From Natronospirillum sp965602035 (GTDB taxonomy: Bacteria; Pseudomonadota; Gammaproteobacteria; Pseudomonadales; Natronospirillaceae), in NCBI GenBank assembly GCA_965602035.1, contig OZ271919.1, positions 310,001-374,000 of the forward strand: 64,000 nucleotides of DNA. Direction: 5' to 3'. Shown here in pieces: positions 60,502-64,000 of the stretch; position 1 is the first letter of the stretch, and each line of letters begins with the position of its first letter. The notes below the pieces were generated by a model. The model was not told the DNA's origin and searched no databases. It saw only the letters and a program-made list of their open reading frames with translations. The translations under genes were made by a program, and so were the position numbers.

Positions 60502-61191
60502 TTATTCCGGGTCTGTCGGCCGCGACGTCTGACCGTAGTGCTGCAGTGGCGCTTCCTGCCCGATCCGGGCCCCGAAAATCACCATTGTTTTTCCCTTGAC
60601 CCAAATCAGCCCCTGTTCTTCCAGTGTTTTCAACACCCGGCCCACCATCTCACGCGAACAGCCTACTATCTGGCCGATTTCCTGACGGGTGATTTTTATC
60701 TGCATACCGTCCGGGTGCGTCATGGCATCCGTATGGGTGCAGAGGTCGAGCAGGGTTCTCGCCACCCGTCCGGTGACGTCCAGAAACGCAAGGTCGCCGA
60801 CCTTCTGATTAGTCTTGCGGATTCGGCTCGCCATTTGCTCGCCGATGAAATACAGGATGCGCGGGTCACGTTGGGCGATTTCCCGGAATCGGGCATAGGA
60901 AATTTCTGCTACCTCGCACTCTGTACGGGTACGAACCCAGGCAGAGCGTTTGTCCATATTATCGAACAGGCCCATTTCCCCGAAAAAGTCCCCTGAGTCG
61001 AGGTAGGCCATGATCATTTCCCGGCCGTTTTCATCTTCAATGCTGACCGCTACTGTTCCCTTGACGAGAAAATACAGGGAATCGCTGTGATCCCCCGCGT
61101 GAATCAGTGTCGTCTTGGGCGGATGGCGCCGCCGGTCGCATTGCGAAAGAAAATAATCAAGGTGCTTTCTGTCCTGCACTGCCACGGTCAT
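60502..61191 (-). CDS. vfr: cAMP receptor protein family regulator (Crp/Vfr)
   Basis: This 229-residue regulator has an N-terminal cyclic-nucleotide-binding domain. The cAMP-contact segment GEMGLFDNMDKRSAWVRTRT closely matches E. coli CRP and Pseudomonas Vfr (GE, RS). The C-terminal winged HTH reads TRQEIGQIVGCSREMVGRVL, with the SREMVGR recognition helix of the CRP class. It should bind TGTGA-N6-TCACA, and one perfect site lies in this window upstream of fliD (36048-36063). The location beside trpC matches vfr in Pseudomonas. The C-terminus extends about 15 residues beyond typical CRP. An adenylate cyclase-like fragment is encoded at the left edge of the window. Confidence 0.93.
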   Translation of the reverse strand: MTVAVQDRKHLDYFLSQCDRRRHPPKTTLIHAGDHSDSLYFLVKGTVAVSIEDENGREMIMAYLDSGDFFGEMGLFDNMDKRSAWVRTRTECEVAEISYARFREIAQRDPRILYFIGEQMASRIRKTNQKVGDLAFLDVTGRVARTLLDLCTHTDAMTHPDGMQIKITRQEIGQIVGCSREMVGRVLKTLEEQGLIWVKGKTMVIFGARIGQEAPLQHYGQTSRPTDPE

Positions 61192-61324
61192 GAGTTTGTC
61201 TCACTGTCGTTATAGTCACGCCAAGTCCCGGATCAACTGCTGTCGGTCAGGCTCCAGACCTGATCATACTCCCGGACGTTGCTCAGGGTCCCGGTTTTCT
61301 GTTCTGAAAGATAAGCGTTACCGC

Positions 61325-62770
61325 TCACCGTGTAGCCGCTCCTGTAATTAACCTTTCCAGACTACCGGCATTGGCCAGCAGCGTCCAATCCAGCATTGCT
61401 AATACCCGGTCTCTGTCGGAGCGGAGCGCCTCGCGCTCTGTATCGGCCAGTACCGTCAATGTCTGAAGCACAGCGGCCAGAGATTCTTCACCCGTCCGGT
61501 GGCTCAACCGGGTGCGCTGATAACGCTTCCTCTGTCGCGACAGGTGGCGTTCAAGCTCGGCCTGACGCAGCCGGACTCGATCCAGGGTGCCCCGGGCCCG
61601 GCGCAGTGAACGCTCCCAGTTCACCGCCTCTGCCCGGTGCTGTTGCAGTGATGCCGCGAGGCGGGCTTCATTTTCAAGTTGCTGTTCGCGACTTGCCACG
61701 GGAAAAAACTGGTAGCGGAACCGTACACCGAGTGTCGTCGAGGAGCCGTCAGGCTCCGGGTCTGTCCATTGTTTACCGTATTCGGCAAACAGTTCAAGTT
61801 CAGGCCAGTGGGCATATCGGGTTGCCTCGACGTCCGCGCGGTCTGCGGCCACCTGATGCCGTGATACAAGCACGGCAGGGGGTAGTATAGCCTGTGCCTC
61901 ACTGGCCAGGGGTTCGAGAATATCTGCCATACGGCCAAGCGAAAAAGCCGGTGCGACAACGGTGCTGCGATGGGATGGTCCGGATGAAGCCACCCGGGAT
62001 TGAGCCTCCCTGAGAGATCTCCGCGTATTCCGATAGCGGGAAAGTTGTCGCAACCAGTCATGAACAGCCTGGTCGCGTTCCGAGGCGGTTATCGCGCCGG
62101 TTGTGAACGCCGACTCAGCAACAGACCGGAGTTTCCGCCGGTGGCCCAGCAAGTCTCGCTCCAGTGCCAGTGCGTCAGACTGGAACGCCCGCTCGACCAG
62201 GCGTTCAATGGCCTGTTTCAACGCATTCTGACGGGCCTGTCTGACCGCCGCATGCTGCTGTTGATACCGAGCGCGCTCGCGTCGCTCCCGGGCCCCGGTG
62301 ACTGACCGACGCCATCGGTGGAGCAATGGCTGTACGACACCGGCCGTCAGTGATTCGTTGTGGCTGACAACGTCGGGAAGCTTTGTACCGCTCAGCGTGC
62401 TCTGTTCAGACTCGTAGCGCGAAACGGCCGTCAATGACAGTTGGCTGCCTATCGGCAGGCTGACGGATGAACGCCATTCCAGCTCCCGGGTCTGTGAATC
62501 CGACGACTGATCATGCGCTGATCGCTCGCTCCCGGACAGGTCAATTGCCAGCTCACTGTCCGGAATGTACCAGGCTCGCGCGTTGTCCCAGCGGGCCAGA
62601 TTATAGGGTAATCGGGCCTCGGCCGATCTGACCTCTGCCGAGCGCGAAATCATTGCACGCAGATAGTCTGCGAGTGCTGAGGACGCGCTGGCCGGAAGTG
62701 CGCTGACTGATGTTCCTGTGGCCATGAGCCAGAGGCAGGCGCACCTGACGAACAGCTTACGGTGGCTCAT
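61325..62770 (-). CDS. TolC-family outer-membrane efflux/secretion protein
   Basis: This 481-residue outer-membrane factor has a signal peptide ending VSALPAS. Its two long-helix repeats are of the OEP type, rich in A, E, Q and R, with coiled-coil segments near 175-260 and 370-450. Outer-membrane strands in each half include RELEWRSSVSLPIGSQLSLTA and TTLGVRFRYQFFPVASREQQ. It should form the trimeric exit duct of a type I secretion or efflux pump. Its start overlaps the stop of the HlyD-like gene (ATGA, 62767-62770), so the pair works together. The matching ABC or other inner-membrane component is expected upstream, beyond the window. Confidence 0.88.
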   Translation of the reverse strand: MSHRKLFVRCACLWLMATGTSVSALPASASSALADYLRAMISRSAEVRSAEARLPYNLARWDNARAWYIPDSELAIDLSGSERSAHDQSSDSQTRELEWRSSVSLPIGSQLSLTAVSRYESEQSTLSGTKLPDVVSHNESLTAGVVQPLLHRWRRSVTGARERRERARYQQQHAAVRQARQNALKQAIERLVERAFQSDALALERDLLGHRRKLRSVAESAFTTGAITASERDQAVHDWLRQLSRYRNTRRSLREAQSRVASSGPSHRSTVVAPAFSLGRMADILEPLASEAQAILPPAVLVSRHQVAADRADVEATRYAHWPELELFAEYGKQWTDPEPDGSSTTLGVRFRYQFFPVASREQQLENEARLAASLQQHRAEAVNWERSLRRARGTLDRVRLRQAELERHLSRQRKRYQRTRLSHRTGEESLAAVLQTLTVLADTEREALRSDRDRVLAMLDWTLLANAGSLERLITGAATR

Positions 62771-64000
62771 GACGGCTCGGTCCAGGCCATGCGCAGGTGC
62801 TCGGCGAAGGGATCAATCAGATAGTTGAGCAGGCGCCGCTGACCGGTCTGAATGCTTACCCGCAGTTGCAACCCCGGTCGGTCGAGACTGCTTGGCTGTC
62901 CGTTAACGCCTCCTTCGATGCGCTGAACCTGGCCGCGCGCCCGATAAATGCCTGATTGTTCCGCGTCGCTTTCGGGGTCGATGGCCGTCAACCAGTCAAT
63001 GGTTCCATGCAGCACGCCGTGATCCTCGGCGGGCGAACCCGCTGCCACCGCCCGAAAGGTCATCCCCGGCTCCACCCATACAGCGTCTCGGGCCGGAATC
63101 CGGATCTCCAGATACAGTTGTTCCTGACGAAAAGAGGGACGCAGTTGCAGCAGTGTATCGCCACGGGAGACGAGCTCGTCGCGGCCCCGCACCTCGAGAG
63201 CGCTGACCAGCCCGTCAACCGGCGCCACGATCTGATGTTCCTTCAGGAGGTTTTCCCGTCGGACCAGTTCCGCACGAGCCTGCCGATAGTCAGTGGCCAG
63301 TTGTTGCAAGCGAGCCTTGTGCTCGGAACCGGCATTCGTCTGCCATGCCAGAAGCCGGGCGCGTTCGGCGGCGATGGCGTGCCGCAGCTCTTCCATGTTG
63401 CCCGACTGACGGTCCTTTTCCATGCGCAATGTCAGCCAGTCCGATCTGGCGTCGCGCTGCTGACTGTCAGATCGGGCGCCACTGCTTACGAGCGCTTGTG
63501 TCTTGCGAAGTTGGGTGGCGGCCAGATCGACACGCTCTGTCAGAACGGTGAACTGGCCACGGGCGGCGCCGAGCTGGCTTTCAAGATCCTCAATCGCCAG
63601 TTCACGGGCGCGTCGGGTATCGAGAATCTGCTGCCGGTAAAGGCTGGTGTCAGTGGGCGGCGTTGTATCGGGCAGAGTGGGTACCGATCTCTGGTGCGAC
63701 AGGGCATCCGGAAGCAGGGATTGTAACTCGGCAGCCAGCCGGTAGTGCTCGTTGACGATCTGGTCGATCTCTGCTTCCTGCTGTTCCACGCGCAGGCGAG
63801 TTTCTTCGCCATCGAGGGTAACCAGTGGCTGACCGGCCTGGACCGGTTCATCTTCACGAACGGCGATGGCGGCAATGCGACCGTCCACCGGGCTGCGCAC
63901 CGGGAACAGGCGCGCATCAGTCTCGAGATAACCGGCCGCCTCAACCAGCTTGTCGACGGTAACCAGATAACCGGCGGCGACAGACAGAGTAATCAGCAGA
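62767..64000 (-). CDS. HlyD-family periplasmic adaptor, partial (5' end outside window)
   Basis: The reading frame is open to the right edge of the window, giving at least 411 residues. It starts in an inner-membrane anchor (LLITLSVAAGYLVTVDKL), followed by the biotinyl-lipoyl-like half motif RSPVDGRIAAIAVREDEPV. A long alpha-helical coiled-coil hairpin follows (about 70-230 of the visible part), then the second lipoyl half IVAPVDGLVSALEVRGRDELV and a beta-barrel region near the C-terminus. It bridges an inner-membrane transporter to the TolC-like protein encoded next. The C-terminus, with QLRVSIQTGQRRLLNYLIDPF, resembles type I secretion adaptors rather than RND adaptors. Confidence 0.88.
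   Translation of the reverse strand, partial: LLITLSVAAGYLVTVDKLVEAAGYLETDARLFPVRSPVDGRIAAIAVREDEPVQAGQPLVTLDGEETRLRVEQQEAEIDQIVNEHYRLAAELQSLLPDALSHQRSVPTLPDTTPPTDTSLYRQQILDTRRARELAIEDLESQLGAARGQFTVLTERVDLAATQLRKTQALVSSGARSDSQQRDARSDWLTLRMEKDRQSGNMEELRHAIAAERARLLAWQTNAGSEHKARLQQLATDYRQARAELVRRENLLKEHQIVAPVDGLVSALEVRGRDELVSRGDTLLQLRPSFRQEQLYLEIRIPARDAVWVEPGMTFRAVAAGSPAEDHGVLHGTIDWLTAIDPESDAEQSGIYRARGQVQRIEGGVNGQPSSLDRPGLQLRVSIQTGQRRLLNYLIDPFAEHLRMAWTEPS

Noticed and set aside
62956..63726. A 256-codon open frame antisense to the HlyD-like adaptor
   Set aside because: The opposite strand has clear adaptor motifs and ATGA coupling to the TolC-like gene. The antisense frame shows none of this.

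Overview
The window is about 64 kb of GC-rich chromosome from a free-living, motile, Gram-negative gammaproteobacterium. The evidence is housekeeping blocks in a gammaproteobacterial order (lptD-surA-pdxA-rsmA-apaH, trpEGDC next to a Crp/Vfr regulator, tesB-like/ubiX/cca) and outer-membrane machinery (LptD, SurA, TolC-like and HlyD-like proteins). The FlgP/FlgT ring proteins point to a polar, Vibrio- or Pseudomonas-like flagellum, and the lineage looks marine or halophilic. The genus cannot be fixed from sequence alone. No rRNA, tRNA or CRISPR array was seen.

Layout. 1-2.8 kb: the tail of a class III nucleotide cyclase, a MoeB/ThiF-like E1 enzyme and a QEGLA-motif (DUF1704) metalloprotein. 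2.8-8.1 kb: an MFS transporter and a ferric-iron ABC system (permease, ATPase, binding protein) with a near-perfect Fur box between the ATPase and binding-protein genes. 8.2-12.6 kb: a TIGR03546/TIGR03545 membrane pair, a DsbA-like oxidoreductase and a PlsC-like acyltransferase. 12.9-24.5 kb: a translationally coupled three-gene locus. It encodes a FecR-TPR-beta-barrel outer-membrane protein, a FecR protein with an acidic linker and a TbpB-like C-terminal barrel, and a 2684-residue lipoprotein with Ig-like and delta-60 repeats. I read it as a type XI (Slam-like) secretion/surface-display locus of unusual composition, and it is one of the two best candidates for an undescribed system.

24.5-31.2 kb: a UPF0158 gene bracketed by REP-like repeats, then a tight leftward operon maf-neuB-neuC-neuA-pyruvyltransferase for making and attaching a nonulosonic acid. 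31.3-40.1 kb: the flagellar filament genes flagellin, flaG and fliD. Flagellin (1329 aa) and the FliD cap (1314 aa) are both two to three times normal size. Sigma-28 promoters precede flagellin and fliD, and a perfect CRP operator lies upstream of fliD, while a Crp/Vfr gene sits at 60.5 kb. This is the second best candidate: a giant, probably glycosylated filament with a matching giant cap. Immediately after fliD, where fliS usually lies, is an IS110-family element whose upstream region folds strongly and may encode a bridge (seek) RNA.

41.5-49.9 kb: alkB, a small helical protein, an acyl-CoA thioesterase, ubiX, cca, the flagellar ring genes flgP and flgT within a REP cluster, apaH, rsmA and pdxA. 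49.9-55.4 kb: surA, lptD, a djlA-like J protein and a DUF3530 protein. 55.4-60.5 kb: rpe, trpE-trpG-trpD-trpC and a 57-residue two-helix membrane protein coupled to trpC. 60.5-64 kb: crp/vfr, then a TolC-like outer-membrane factor and an HlyD-like adaptor that runs off the window, part of a type I secretion system.

At least thirteen copies of a 23-bp REP-like palindrome (GTAGGAGC...GCGA) occupy intergenic spaces, sometimes as inverted pairs. No gene-free stretch exceeds about 410 bp. The longest are the IS110 5' region (40108-40513) and the maf-flagellin divergent region (31163-31488), both described below.
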